Notes under the pieces: model-generated
The model's database searches: none
What the model was told of the DNA's origin: nothing
The model's input: the letters and a program-made list of their open reading frames with translations, nothing else
Translations under genes and position numbers: made by a program
Assembly (NCBI GenBank): GCA_037954235.1
Contig: JBBMOA010000007.1
Span: 21,808,457 to 21,872,456 of the forward strand
DNA: 64,000 nt
Source: Aulostomus chinensis
Taxonomy: Eukaryota; Chordata; Actinopteri; Syngnathiformes; Aulostomidae
Reading direction: 5' to 3'
In this document: positions 1 to 12,814 of the stretch, in pieces
Layout of the letters: the number at the start of each line of letters is the position of its first letter
Numbering within the stretch: position 1 is the first letter of the stretch

Positions 1-3000
1 ATCCTCCAGTAACTCCTGCAGACAGGTAAGATAATAGTGCCGCATCTTCCTGGCAGTGTCCTGTCGCTCCTTTTGCACCTCAACGCGGATCGCCTCTGCT
101 GCTCTCTCCCGACTCTCCTGGAGGTAACACAGCATGTCCCCTGTCATACACAGAAGACATCAGGCTGTGTTCTACTGCAGATGCACGAACAAGGTGATGA
201 CCAAGTGAAGTTGGGCTTCTTTTTCTCCTCTTTTTGATCTGGTCACCAGAACTGACCTCTGATCTTTTCTACAGTGGTCAGGTACCGCTGCTTCATCTCC
301 TCGAGGCCTTCATGGAGATTTTGTTGTTGATCAGAAGTCCTGAAAGCAAAAATATTCATTTGTAACATGTCACAGCAATGAAAATACATCCACATTCTAA
401 GTAGAAGCTATATACCCCTGCATTACATGTCATTTCTTCTTTGACTGATAAACTACATTTTTATACACCGGAAATGATCTGTATTCTGTCTCATAACAGG
501 GACATTTGTTGTACTTTCACTGAATTCTGATGTACAGTAGTTCGGCTACGAGCAAATTAGTTTCTTTATAAAATCTCAAAACTCCTCAGAGGATTGACTT
601 GTTCCTGGATAGATGTAGATGTCATATCAGGACAATCTAGGAGCAACCAGCTGAAAAAAAAGTTTAAGTATGTTCTTTAAATCATAAGTGGAGTTGTCTG
701 AAAATCAATTAACCTTCATTTGATAAAATACTATAATATGCTGCCAGATCCAAAACACTTGTGAATTTTTCTTGGAAAGAAAGCGAAAATATTCGAAAAA
801 TACTCTTTTTGTAATATTTGGATGCAATGGAAATGTTTCATAGGACTTTGAAGTAATCATAAGAAATGATGAACACAAACCGCTTCACTTCCTCAAGCTG
901 CTGCAGATGTTCTTCCTTTGCTGTTTGCAATCTGCTCCCATACTCATCTATGATAAACGGAGAAGTATTCCCTTAACGTGAAAACTTGAGTAAATCTATT
1001 CAGGTGCCACTGAAACAATCATAAATACCTTTGAGTTTCTGTATAGCAGCCTTGTGATCTCGAACGCTCTGCTGGAATTGTCGGCAGGCCTTCTCCAAGT
1101 GTTTCTGGAGCTCCTTGTTCTTCTTTTCCATCTTACTTGTTGTTTCCACACACTCCTTCCTGCAGAGAGTCTGTTCTCTCCTCTGGGCCGAAGAGCCTGG
1201 AAATGGTGAATTATGCTGTCACAATGTCATATATTTCAAAAGTAGGAAGCTTTCACTCCACCATGCTTTGAGCATCGCAACAGCCATAATAATCAACATA
1301 CTTGTCATTTTGTTGATTTCTCTTTCATGCCGTTCCTGTGTTTCTTTTAATACAAGGCTCAATTTCTCCTCGCTTATCTAGGGGAGACAAAAATGCAGTC
1401 ATACCAAGGAAAAAAATGAGGACAAATCAGTAGTATTAAGAGCTGAAGAATAACATTAGAACCCAATAAATACATATCTGAACAGCATAAGTCCTTACTC
1501 AAAAGATCAAAATCATTTGTTTGATTTTAGATAATAGAAAATCCAGGAATCTCACTTTCTTCCATTCTCTCTTGGCCTGAGATACTGCTCTGTTGACTAT
1601 GTCTCTGCAGGAAGTTTGGATGATGTGCGTTATTGTGGCTTCTGACTTGGTCCTGGTTTCTCCAGCGCCCTGCTGGTCAGTTTTGGAATTCCTTAAAAGT
1701 TTGGCTTGGACCTCTACCAGCCCAGTCTGAAGCTCTGCGAGGAAATCCTCCTTCATCTGCCGTCTCTGGACTTGTTCCTTCTCTGCATGCTGACATCTCC
1801 ACTCCTCCTCTCTGTCTCTCACAGCCTGCACCAGCTTGGCCTCCATCTGCAGAAGCAGCTCCTTCTTGTGGAGGTCAGCATCCTCTCTGGCCTGCAGCAC
1901 AGCCTGCTCCAGCTTTTTTTGCTGCTCTTGCAGTTTGCTTTGGTACACCTGCTCACAGCGAACCTGGATAATGGAGATCTCCTGCTGTTTGTCTCGGTTC
2001 CAGGTTGCCCTTGCTCCAGCAAGCTCAGCCTTCAGCAGAGCAGCTTGCTCTCTCCTCGCCTGTTCCAGCTGGCTCTGGAGGGATGCCACTTCCTGTTGGA
2101 GCTCCTCCACCTTTGGCAATCCAAAGCCTTCCTCTCCCAGCTGTTTCTTTTGACACTTGTGCCACTGCTCCTCTGCCTCCTTCAGAGCCTGCAATACCTG
2201 ACGCAGTTGAAGACAGATGCATATATAATAAGCCAGAGAAAAGCTTTCACTCACAAAAAATGCAAACTAGTCATACCTGTTGTTCTGTGTCTTTTTTCTG
2301 TAGTTCTTCCCATTTCTCCATCTCTTTTTGCAGAGATTCTTTGTATTCTGGTAATGAGGTCAAATCTTCTATCCAGCGATTATAGGCTCTGGTCACTGCC
2401 CCTTCAACCTGTAAAAATGGCACTTAGGTTAACTGCCAAGTTTGACTTTGAAAATGCAGCGATGAATCATGTCAACATTCAAGGAACTCAAAGAATGGAG
2501 AGAAAAACAAAAACAACTTTACCGTGTAAGTAACACACTCACTGGCAAATTGATTAGGTTATAATAAATATTAGAACTAATATACTATAAAACAAAGCCT
2601 CCCTTCATTTAGATCATAATGCTCAGTGTTGATAGAGCAGTCTTTATCTACTTTATTGACAGGGTTCTTCCAAGGTCAAATGAGTTTTGTGGGTTTAAAC
2701 TTACGGCTTTTATTGTTTTATGGCTTAAAAGGTGACAATTTTTACTACATATTGATTGTACAGATAAGCAAGCTTTTGTTTACAGTTCATCCAACTGACC
2801 TGCTTGGCCATGTCCTCAACATGCTTCTCATGAACCTCCATCTGGGCCTGTCTCCTGGCTTCCTCCACAGCTTGACGTCTGACTTTGTCAGCTTCTAGCT
2901 GCAGCTGCAATTTCTGTGCAGTGAGCCTTGAGTTCAGCTCCTCAGCAGTAATCATCTCATTGCTTGCTTCAACCTCTTCTGTCTGGCAGGTTCCTGCAAC

Positions 3001-3534
3001 TGTCTCAATGCATTTCTTCCTTCTAGCCTCATCCAGCCTTTCATTCCAGATCCTCTCCAACTGCACAGAATCAGATCAAAACTTCAAACTTGATGAAAAA
3101 AAGTAGGGCTTTGAGGATGCTGGACAGTAATTGTGGAACCTCATACCTGCTGCCATTCCTCATTCCAAGCAGCCTTAGCAGAGGCTACATGAGACTTCAC
3201 CTGCTGCTGGATCTCAGCCTCCTTCTCTTTGGACCAGAGAGTTTTGAGTTGGTTTACAGAGGCCTGATGTTGAGTCTCCAGCTCAGCCCTCAGTTTCTCC
3301 AAGGCTACGCTGCTCTCCTCTCTCAGCTTTTGCTGAAATTAGAACCAAACAATTGTAAATGTATAACTTCAGCTTTTATCATCAAAAGTCACATGATCAA
3401 AAAGAAGTCTTATCAAAAGATCAATCTTCCAATCTAGATGTCCCTTTTCATCTCTCTCTTAACTGGACCTGTCTAACTAAGCTAAACTGCCATAACTTAT
3501 CTTTATGAGACCTGGTAAAGGATCCATTCAAAAC

Positions 3535-3572
<38 letters not shown>

Positions 3573-6500
3573 CTGACCAACAGTCCAAAGTCCAAACCCA
3601 TTTCAAATGATTACTACAACAAAGTAGCTATCTATCCATCTATCTATATATAGCAGATTTCATGATCTGGTATACCTCATTTTGTCTTGAGACTTCCTCT
3701 CTCTCTCTGTTCCGTAGACGTTCTTCCAGCATTTCCTTCTCCTTGCAGACAGATAAGTAGCACTCTTGCACAGCCAACATCTTATCATTGACCTCAGACA
3801 GCTGGGTCCTGATCAGGAAGCAATAGAGCCTGTAAGTGAGCTTGGGGTTTCCAGACTGTTTCAGGACAGTCAAAAATGCATGTCCTCATTCAAAAAAATT
3901 CAAAAATGATGGGGACTTACTCTAGGTGTTGGGTGTGCTGCTCGTGTTGTGCAGTCAGTTGTTCAACGTGAGTGTTGTGTTCCAGCATCAGCTCTGTTTT
4001 TACTCGATTGACAACATCATCCCTGTACTGCTGATGAATCCGTTCAGATCTCCATGAAGAAACAGAAACAAAGCATGTTAACAGGCACAAACCCCTCATG
4101 AAGAATATGTTTCAAAAATAAACATTACATGCAAACTTCAGGACTTGAGGCAAGAACAAGTTCTGTGCCTGTTGGGGAGTAAGAGACCTATGACTTAATC
4201 CTGGTACGGTGCTGAAGATATTTAAATCCTGAATCTTATTTCCTACTCTCTTACCGCTCGGCAGCCTCCTGCTTCTCTTGGTCTAATTCCTGGATCATCT
4301 CCCTCATCTTGGTGCACAGCTCCAGGTTGGCAGATTTAACCTTCTCCTCACTCTGTTTGAGCTCTGTAATCTTCTTTTCTAGCACCTGTTGAAAGTTGGA
4401 ACAGAGCAAGCTTTCATTGTTTAGTCAGAACACAACCATTAAAACACAGATTAAATTTCAACCAACCTCCACTTGTTCCTGCAAGACTCGTTTGTCTTCC
4501 TTCAATTTGATGAACTCTTTCTGACTTTCTCCAGTCAAGTCTAGATGTTTATTCTGGCTCGTCTCTCTAACCTGTGGACATATGTGAATTATTAATGATC
4601 ACTGCTTGCTACAGAACCATATAGCTCAAACCACATGTTTATAACAGTAAGCATTTCATCACACTGAGAATTTCAGTTCAGTGTAACATGATTTTCTCAG
4701 ACGTCAGAATGGTATTTGGCTGTGTCCTCACCAAAGAGCTGAGCTGAGCTTCATCTAACTGGGTCTGCAGCTCATTCACTCTTGCTCGACAATGCTGAAG
4801 TTCCTCCTGCAGATGATTGACCTTCTGCCGCTTTGCCTTTAAACTTCCCAAGCATCGCTGCATTTCCCCTCTGAGCACCCGTAAAGCCTCATCCTTACAC
4901 AGCTTGGAGTCTGACAGGTTAGCCAAGGCAGTACTGGAAACATTTGATTTTGAAGTTTATTAGTGGGAATGGTGGAGTGGAAAAATTGCCCATGAAAGAT
5001 ATAGTGCAGCACTGCTGTCTCAATCTTCTGGTCTACTCCGTCCTAACTATTTTGGATGTGACACAGTGAATAAGCTAATTTGAGCATCACACAAGCCCAG
5101 ATAATTAGAGAAGCCCCAGAGTAATCATACTGATGGTACCTGTGAAGAGTGCCATTCTTCCTAGTTTTCTTCAATCCTAAATCCACACAGGATTCAGACA
5201 GTTGGTTCTCCCAGTCACTGCTCACATCTAATGTAATAACACCATGTTTTACAGCAGATTCATACAGAGTAATCTGCTCCTTCAAATCAGCCAGATCCTC
5301 CTGAACAAAATGTGAAACAAAAAATGAAAAAAAAAAATTGCTTCAGTGCTCCTTCTAGAATATCACAATTTCAATGATAACTCCATCCCTAGACAGAAAG
5401 TAGAAGAGCAAACCTGCAAGACTTGGTTCATGTTTTCACTCAGTGCCTTGGCTGAGTGAGCCTGTTTGAGTTTGATCTGCAATTGACTCATGTCCTGTAC
5501 AGAAGCTTGAGAAAACCAACCACAACAGAGAAAAATAAGAAAATGCACATAACATAAAGGGTAATATCATAAATCATGATGTAAAAACAAAAAAAAAACT
5601 TGCAGACTTCATTACTCACTTGTCTGCAGCAGCTTGGCACATTGGTGTTGACTCTCCTCCAGACGCTGCGTGAGGGTGTTGATGACTCTGGCTCGCTCTA
5701 GCTGCTCTTCTTCTTTCTGGCGCTCCAGCTGCTTCACCTGCTCTCGTAACTTTTGAGCAGCATCAACCTGAAAGAAATAACATGACAAAGTTAACTTGTA
5801 CTTTCAGGTTCACACCTATCCAAATTTTAAATTATGTAACAAAAAAATAAACATTTTTGATAAATCCCTGGATGGCTGTAGTGGATAAAGCCAATGAAAA
5901 GGGGACATCATCTGCCAATGGGACAGTCTAAAGGGCCAGAAAGTGGCGTGGAATTAATTAAGCAGCCCCACACCTGGTATTGTACTGGCTGCACAATTTT
6001 TAAATTTGCGCAAACGAGTGTTTGAGAGTATGTACCATGACAGCAGACAGGTGCCCTATTAGTTTCTTTTTTCTTTTTTTTTTACCTGTCCTGTTCAGTA
6101 GCTGAGGCAAGCAGCATCAGTGTTCCTGGTGCCTTGTTGTACTGAAGCAGTTTTATTCTGCATAGGAGGAATCTGATAAACTCCTCCTATTGCCATTTAT
6201 GTTTAACTTTATTAGGAATGGTGTTGGTTCATTGATGAAGCTACCGGACTGAGGCTCAGGAGTGGACAGGAAGAGAGAACAGGGACAGGATAGGGAAGAC
6301 AAGGAGGAGGGGGGAGACAAAAAAACAACAACAGCAATAGCAGAAAACAACAACAACAACAACAAAAACACAAAAACAAACAAAGACAAAAAACAAACAA
6401 AAAACAAATAAACAAACAAAGAAAAAGTAACAACAACAAAAGAAAAAGAAAGAAAAAAAAACAAAAAACAATGGTTGCAGAATTTCCGGTGCAGGCTTAC

Positions 6501-9500
6501 CATTTGGTTTAATATAATTTTAAGATAAATGTCTGAGTGTGTGTTTATGGGTCAGCTGTGCGCTCCATGCGTGTATGTGTGTATACGCGTGTGTACGTGT
6601 ATGTGTATGTGCTACGGTTTATCTTGGATGCTGTGCGTAGCTGGCTGTAGCTGATGTGGGGGGCCAGGACATCGCACCCCCAGTCCAGGATGGCAGGTAG
6701 GTCAGGACCAGGTCACCAGAGCACCCCGAAATCCCCAGGACACGGGAAGCCCCAGGCCACCCCTCCCCCAGGAAACAGCCACAGGCCCAACCCATGCCAG
6801 GACCCATAGGAAAGCATAGGAGCAGCAACCCCCACCCGGAAGCAACCCACGGAGAGACGGGGCAGAGATGACCCTGGTCCTGCCGGGCACTCCCCCCCCA
6901 CAGCATGAGCAGAGCCCAGGGGCACAGGGCCCCCCAGCCCAAGACCCGACCAGAGCCCCCCAAGGGGTCTGCCAGCGGCGAGGCCGACACCCACCCACAC
7001 CCCACACCCAGGCGGGGCAGCCACAGCCCACCACAACGACCAGGCCCACCGCCCCCGAACAGAGCTATCCTCGATCCCCATCCCCTCTACTCATCCCCTG
7101 TTCTCCCCCTCCCCCCAGAGCAGGAGGGTTTCAGGTTATAGGGCACCACCAGCCAGCCAGCCGGGACCCCCCACTCCCCGGAAAGGTCCAGCCCACCCGC
7201 CGGGGTGAGTCGAAGGCACGCACGCCCAGGACCGCCACCCCCGGACAAAACAATCATACTCTCATCTTCCTCCATACAGGGGCTGAGAACACCATAGATG
7301 CTGATACGGTCCAGGGCACCTCAGACTTAGTGAAACCACCAGCGAGCGATCCACCGTACAGCAGCAGGGCCCGTGACCAACCCCAGCCCAACCACCATGC
7401 CGGGGAGGACCAACCCCCCCCCCCCCCCCCCCCGAAGAGCCCTGGCCAGGCCCCCAGGCCCGCAATGGTGCAGTTAGCAAAGGAGGCAGCACTGGACCCA
7501 CTCCCTGCCCCAGCTGCCCCCCCATCCCAACATGGTGCAGGGTGCGTGTTGTGCATGGGAATGTAGATGTGATGATGTGGATGACTAGAATGTGGTTAAA
7601 ATTGGCGGAGGCACCCAGGGCATAGGAGCCCCAGCGGTTGCAGACAGCAGAGTCTCCCAGTACATCCTCATGCACTCCCCCAAGCCCTAAATGTCTACGA
7701 TGTGATATTAGGTTCCATTGTAATGTGAAAAGTGTAAAAAGTGTCTCCCCCTCTTTGAGGGCTTATAAAATCCAAACCGTTTGCGCTGTATAAAAACTTT
7801 TAACATCTTTACATCAGCAGAGTTTGGAGAGTCATGTATTAAGTTTTGGAAGCAATACCATGAACGCCCTGGGAGGAGATAGCGTTTGTTCGGGGTGCAA
7901 AATTGTCCAAAATTAGACATTCGTGTCAAAATTCTGGACGTCCTGTTAGAGTTAGGTCAGGGGTGACTGTGTATGATTTGTCTGTCTTGGTGAGATGAAT
8001 AAAATGGTGTTGGTCCCATGTCTGTAGGACATTCCTACAGGCCGTGGAGTGTTTTTTTGTGTATGTAGGTGGCGCTATTGAGTAGAGTGCTGCTTTTTTG
8101 TTTAATTATCGAATTTTTCGCCACAGCCAATATGTGTACCAAATTTGGTGAATTTTTGAGCATGTTTAGGGGGTCAAATGAACTTTTGAAGTGGCGAGTC
8201 TGTCGAGCAAACATTATAGGGTCTTCGCCCCGGAGTACCTCCGGGCTCAGGCCCTAATTAACAGCCGGTTAAAAAATTAGTTTGGTTTCCATTGCTATAC
8301 CCTGGAACCATATAAACACACACCTGATCATTCAGAGCCAGAGACACGGAGTCAAGCTTCTGCTGTACGGCTAACAACGCAGCCTCATGTTGCTCTTTCA
8401 TGACAGCAAAGTCTCGGTCATGCTGCTCCCGTGCTCTGGACAGGGTATCCGAACGACACAGCTCCAACATCTGCTGCTTCATGCTGTCAACTGCTGCATC
8501 AGCAACTCTCTGCTTCTTTATGTTCTGCAATCAAAGTTGAATGAGTGACCAAGTCCAAAAATTACCAAAAGATTAAAAAAAAAAAACACACAAAAAAACA
8601 AGCTCTTTGAATCAAAGCTTTTCAATTATGTTAATATCTGCCTGTCATAAATATAATCACTTGGTTTCAAATGTAGCCATGATGCATCCTTCACTGTAAT
8701 ATTTCAAAAAGAGATGTTCATTGTTCCATCTCAGATTTACATATCCTATGAGACTGACAATTTTAAACCAATTAAACTCTCACAGTATGGCTGATTGCTT
8801 CTTTCTCAATGACAACTCCAATTACCGAGTAAATTACTTTTACTGTGATACTACTGATACCATCGCTGTCATGACATGATCAATTCTTACCCCACTCGTC
8901 ATACAATGTGAAGGAATATAGAAGATGGAATGAAAGCAGAAATTACCTCCTGGTCTCTTTCATTCAGCATCTGAATTTGCTGCTCCATTGCCTTTAATTT
9001 ATTTTGCATTTTAACCTCGCGCTCCTTGGCCTCTTCAGCTAGTCGACTTGATTCCTTAAGACTCACTGTTAAGCCATCCTTTTCATCTAGACATAATTGG
9101 AAAAAGTATGCATGAATTGTGCTCATTTAAAAATTAAGGACACATAAAGCAAATGTAGGATGCCCCAGTATCTGTAGACAGTACAATGCTTCTTATCAGC
9201 CACAAGGGGGCAGTTATGTGTGAACATCTGACATCTGATGTAATCATATCAGGCCATCAATAGATTGATGGAACACCAACCACTGAGCTTCAGCTGCTTA
9301 CTTTTTCCAAACATCCATTTAGATACTACACGTGGCAAACACACTATCGTAATGTAGTACATCATTCTGGAAAAGAGTAAGTCTCTCAGGACTTGTCAAA
9401 ACCTTGAGTAACTGATTTTTGCATTCCAAAGTCAAGTATTAATTTAGCTTTTATTTTATCTTTGAAATGCATACAAAGGAACAATAATTAGAATAAGGAA

Positions 9501-12500
9501 ATGTAACCATATACATTCTAATCACTTAACCAAGAACACAAATAATACAACCAAGTATTTTTAAATGAGTAAAATATAGCTTCTACCTCTTATTCTCAAA
9601 GGATAAACTTTGAAAAAAAAATTACCTTTGACAATTGCAAATTGATGCTCAAGATATCTCATATTACGCCTTGAATCCTCCAGCTTTTGCTCCAGGTCTT
9701 CAATTTGCCTTTGCTGAGCCTTGTGTAAAATCTGCAGCTGGGCAAGCTGCTCCTTTTCCACAGTTGCTGAAATAAGACACAAAATTCACATTTAATTTTC
9801 ACCAACAAGCCAATTCATCTAAGGAGATACAGTAACAATTACACCTAGAGTTTCACCGTGGTGAAGTGGTGTAACCAGCTGACAACACTCTAGCCTTACA
9901 ACCAGATCAACAACCTTATAAAAAAACAAATACCACTGCAGCATTTCCACTAATTATTATGTGACTCACAGGTAATGGGGATTTGCTTTGTCTACTGACA
10001 AATGGCTGCCAATCACAGTCTAAAAACTTAATGATGTGAAATCATCCATTCAGCTCCACTTTCCCACTTTAACACAGATAATCCTGAAAAAATGGAATTT
10101 ATTACCACTGTCAGCAAAACAACTAACCCTTGGCTAGAGAGATAAATGTCTTTCTCAATTTGAGAGAAGAACCATCACATATTACTTTTCGGCTATCATT
10201 CTCCGATGTTGCAATCTGCCGCTTAAGCAAGACTCTAGACTTACGCTGTGTAGAGTCCAGAAATTCTCTCTGTAGATGGTCAAGTTGACGTTCTTGGTGT
10301 GCAGTCTGAGAAGAAAACATCTGGTGGGTAGGATGGTGAGGATTGTAGCTGGCTTTGTACTGATCTGAATGTCCAGCCCCTCCTCCAGACTTGTGGAAAA
10401 TTAAACACAAGAAGCAGAGTATGATGAAATTAAACAGAATTGTTTTCTATCACTCAAGAATAAGCCAGCTCAAAGATCCACCATTAAACTACAGTATCTT
10501 TTGTAAACCCACAATTAAACTTCACAACATGTGAGCTGTCACATAACATGGAGACTTTAGGTAAAGGAAATCATAAACATATCATACACACAGAAATATT
10601 TCAACTAAACATACAATATTCATGAAAGGAAAAATGATTGTTTTATAGCTCTAAGAGACTTCTGACAAGAGCTATAACTGATGAGCTATCAGTTCCCTTG
10701 CAATTATTGTCTAAACTTAAAATTTAACTGACCTGACAGTGATTTCTGAGACTGTTGTAGTCGTTGCTTCCTCCTTCTCCGTTATAGTTCACAAGGTTAC
10801 TTGGACCCCGCAGGTAATGTTTAGACTCATAGGTTTCATCTGTGGAGAAGTTGTTGGTCTCTGTAGATTGTTCTGTTCCCAAGCTGCCGTGGGGGTAATC
10901 TTGGGTGAAGGGGTGCTCTTGTGACTGCTGTTTCCAGGCTTGAGGTAGCGGGTGAGTTTGAGGGCGACTGCAACGTCCATTCGTCTGAACCGCTCCATCC
11001 TCATAAGGATACTCACCACCAAAACCTTGGTTATAGTCCACTTCATAGTTCTTCAGAGTGATAGTGATTGAATAATTGATTTTAATTACCATTTTTAAAG
11101 ATAAAAACATTTCAGAGAGAACAAACTAACAACCTACCTGCTCATGAGAGGTTGGCCTTGGATGGTCTGACCATTGCTGCGTCCAAGTAGACTGTGGACT
11201 ACATAGCGACAGTAGATGCGTATAATTATGCATCTACATTTATAGTTACATAAGGTAATTAATGTTGCAAATACCACATGTGTGTTACCTTTTGGCAGTG
11301 TTTTTATTGCTGCAGGTAGAATACTCCAGCTCCAGGGAGGAGTCTCTACTATCCTCCAGCATGTCATCAGGCAGGTCTGTGAGCAGCTTGTGTAGCTGCA
11401 GAAAAATAACACATGGAAATGAGTCACCATGCTTCCTCTGCAACCACTTTATAAAATAATATAGAGAAAACAGCACACAAAAACAGCAGTTACTGAAAGC
11501 TAAGCAATAATGTCAGAGGGCAAATTTTTCCTCATGTTATGAAATATCAATACTGCAAATGCTTCTTTCAACAAAAAAAAAAATCATAGCTCCCTATTTT
11601 GAAAGTAGGTCAAGCGTGCTGAGCATGACCCAATACAGATAATAAAACATTTCCCATAGTTTCACTGTTAGCCATGTTGTTAGTTTGTTAGTTTCTACTT
11701 TGACTGTATATTTATATCTCGTTTTACAATACAATCATTTGTAAAACAAACAAAAACCCAATGACAACAAAAAAACAACTTCTGTATGCTTTTGGTCAAA
11801 CTAACACAAAATACTGACAAGGTTATGTTTTACAGTCAACACCTTTTAACACTTTCTGACACTTAACCATTGTTAATTCTCCTTTATGTTAGTAAAAGAT
11901 TGATTTTTTTCAAGCTTCACTTACTTCCCACAAGGACTGGTGAATATACCTCAGATCTTCCACTGTGTCCTCAACCAAAGGCCCCATATTATCCCACTGA
12001 CACATTTAATACATCCAAAAAACACACTTCCTCACCCTAGAAGGCAAATTATAAAGTCCCAGCCTTAACATTTCCACACAGAAGACTTTCACCGAGTGAA
12101 ACATCCAAAAGGTATGCAGCATGTTGTTAACTCCCTGCAGTATTGCTGTGTTTTCCTCAAAAAGAACTCCATTGTTTAGACAGAACATATAGCAAAGCTA
12201 ACTGGAGCAGAAACATTCCAACTACTGCCAACAAACATTTTCCACTTCACCAACTAATGCGAAATGCATAGGCTTCTCCCTTAAAAAAAGCAATTTCAGG
12301 ATTAATAATCTCTTAAATTCCAGTTCTTCCGATTGTTGCAGCCCTCTGACAAGACATTCACCAAAGGTTTCTTCAAGCCTGCTCTACTCAAGTGTACAGA
12401 AACTTTGATAGAGGCAGGAAAAACACATGGCAGTCAGTTTCAGTCTGACACACTCAGGAACATTTCTTTGAGCCAATAGCAGCACAGGTTCATAGTGCAA

Positions 12501-12814
12501 CAGACTGAAGGCATGAGTAACAACACACGGAATACCTGTTTGACTGAAGTGGGTGGTACACCTCACACACTTGCCTAACAACAACATTAGCTTGAGGGAA
12601 CGGAGTAGAACAAAATAAAAGCCCTACAAAGAAATAAACTTATAGTAAGGTTAAATAATGAGGTATGGAACAGATATCAATTAACAAACACTATTCCAAA
12701 ACAACGCTACAACAATGTGTTCTGCACCTCTTGCTCCCTTGCCACGTCCTCTGGGTCGAATTCTTCTTCATCGTGCTGGGTTTGCAGAGCTGCACTGTCA
12801 AAGTCTATAGACAT
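1..12814 (-). CDS. cep152: Centrosomal protein of 152 kDa (Cep152), C-terminus off the left edge
   Basis: Cep152 (Asterless family) is a centrosomal scaffold that recruits PLK4 and CPAP for centriole duplication. Joined exons give about 1352 residues. The N-terminus begins [19 protein letters not shown] and the next exon carries [12 protein letters not shown], both hallmarks of vertebrate Cep152. After an acidic N-terminal region of about 250 residues the protein is almost entirely Q/E/K/R-rich coiled coil. Coding exons, 5' to 3' on the minus strand: 12728-12814, 11289-11395, 11138-11198, 10733-11050, 10245-10389, 9626-9766, 8947-9086, 8324-8524, 5620-5767, 5414-5505, 5140-5300, 4732-4933, 4467-4571, 4255-4385, 3921-4049, 3676-3808, 3147-3332, 2800-3060, 2277-2408, 1556-2197, 1302-1377, 1029-1196, 881-947, 257-339, 1-140. 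Phases agree at every junction. The last exon reads [14 protein letters not shown], aligning with the human protein some 350 residues before its end, so only the tail is missing. The start is the only ATG in frame with the conserved N-terminus. It is divergent with galk2. Confidence 0.95.
3537..3571. repeat. (TG)n microsatellite
   Basis: An uninterrupted TG repeat in a cep152 intron between the exons at 3147-3332 and 3676-3808. Confidence 0.95.
6063..7704. mobile_element. Unclassified GC-rich insertion inside an older repeat
   Basis: The segment has a pyrimidine/A-rich part at 6063-6475 (CAA-rich stretch 6318-6475), then TG-rich DNA, then a very C-rich block at 6650-7560 with a run of C at 7419-7433. 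It interrupts a dispersed repeat: the phrase TTTGAGAGTATGTACC lies on its left (6020-6035) and CCATTGTAATGTGAAAAGTG on its right, while in the intact copy at 27744-28722 these two parts are only about 40 bases apart. A short similar octamer at each edge (CCTATTAG, ATATTAGG) could be a degraded target duplication. Open frames inside (for example plus 6868-7566) are proline-rich low complexity without recognisable domains. It may be the 5' part of a LINE; I cannot assign the family. Confidence 0.5.
7714..8257 (+). repeat. Dispersed repeat with terminal hairpin, copy 1 (right part)
   Basis: This stretch is closely similar to 28188-28719. Shared phrases include GTTCGGGGTGCAAAATTGTC (C for T in the other copy), GTATGTAGGTGGCGCTATTG and TTAATTATCGAATTTTTCGC. 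It ends in a 7-bp stem at 8229-8245 with loop TAC, then GGGCTCAGGCCCTAA. Copy 1 lacks the left terminal hairpin seen in copy 2. Confidence 0.85.
9200..9213 (+). promoter_or_regulatory. CTCF-core-like motif in a cep152 intron
   Basis: CCACAAGGGGGCAG matches the CTCF core except for one position (A for Y at position 5). It is in the same orientation as the motif at 40172. It may equally be a chance match. Confidence 0.3.
11396..12727 (-). other. First coding intron of cep152
   Basis: A 1.3 kb intron between the start exon and the LLTDLPDD exon. Its sequence is AT-rich and unremarkable. I see no additional exon with good splice sites and conserved coding content. Confidence 0.7.

Larger units (their letters stand above)
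5768..8323 (-). other. Long cep152 intron filled with nested repeats
   Basis: This 2.5 kb intron separates the exon ending LALNDQ from the exon starting [10 protein letters not shown]. It holds a dispersed repeat (right part 7714-8257) whose left part near 6018-6060 is separated from it by a GC-rich 1.6 kb insertion. No coding exon is visible; exon phases join correctly across it. Confidence 0.8.

Noticed and set aside
1706..2533. A 275-codon plus-strand frame rich in Leu
   Set aside because: It is antisense to the large cep152 exon 1556-2197, whose coiled-coil protein on the minus strand matches Cep152; Leu runs are the mirror of Gln/Glu/Lys codons.
6619..7675. Several overlapping Pro-, Gly- or Trp-rich open frames of 100-232 codons in the GC-rich insert
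   Set aside because: High GC content removes stop codons in all frames. No frame shows a domain, splice context or protein-like composition.
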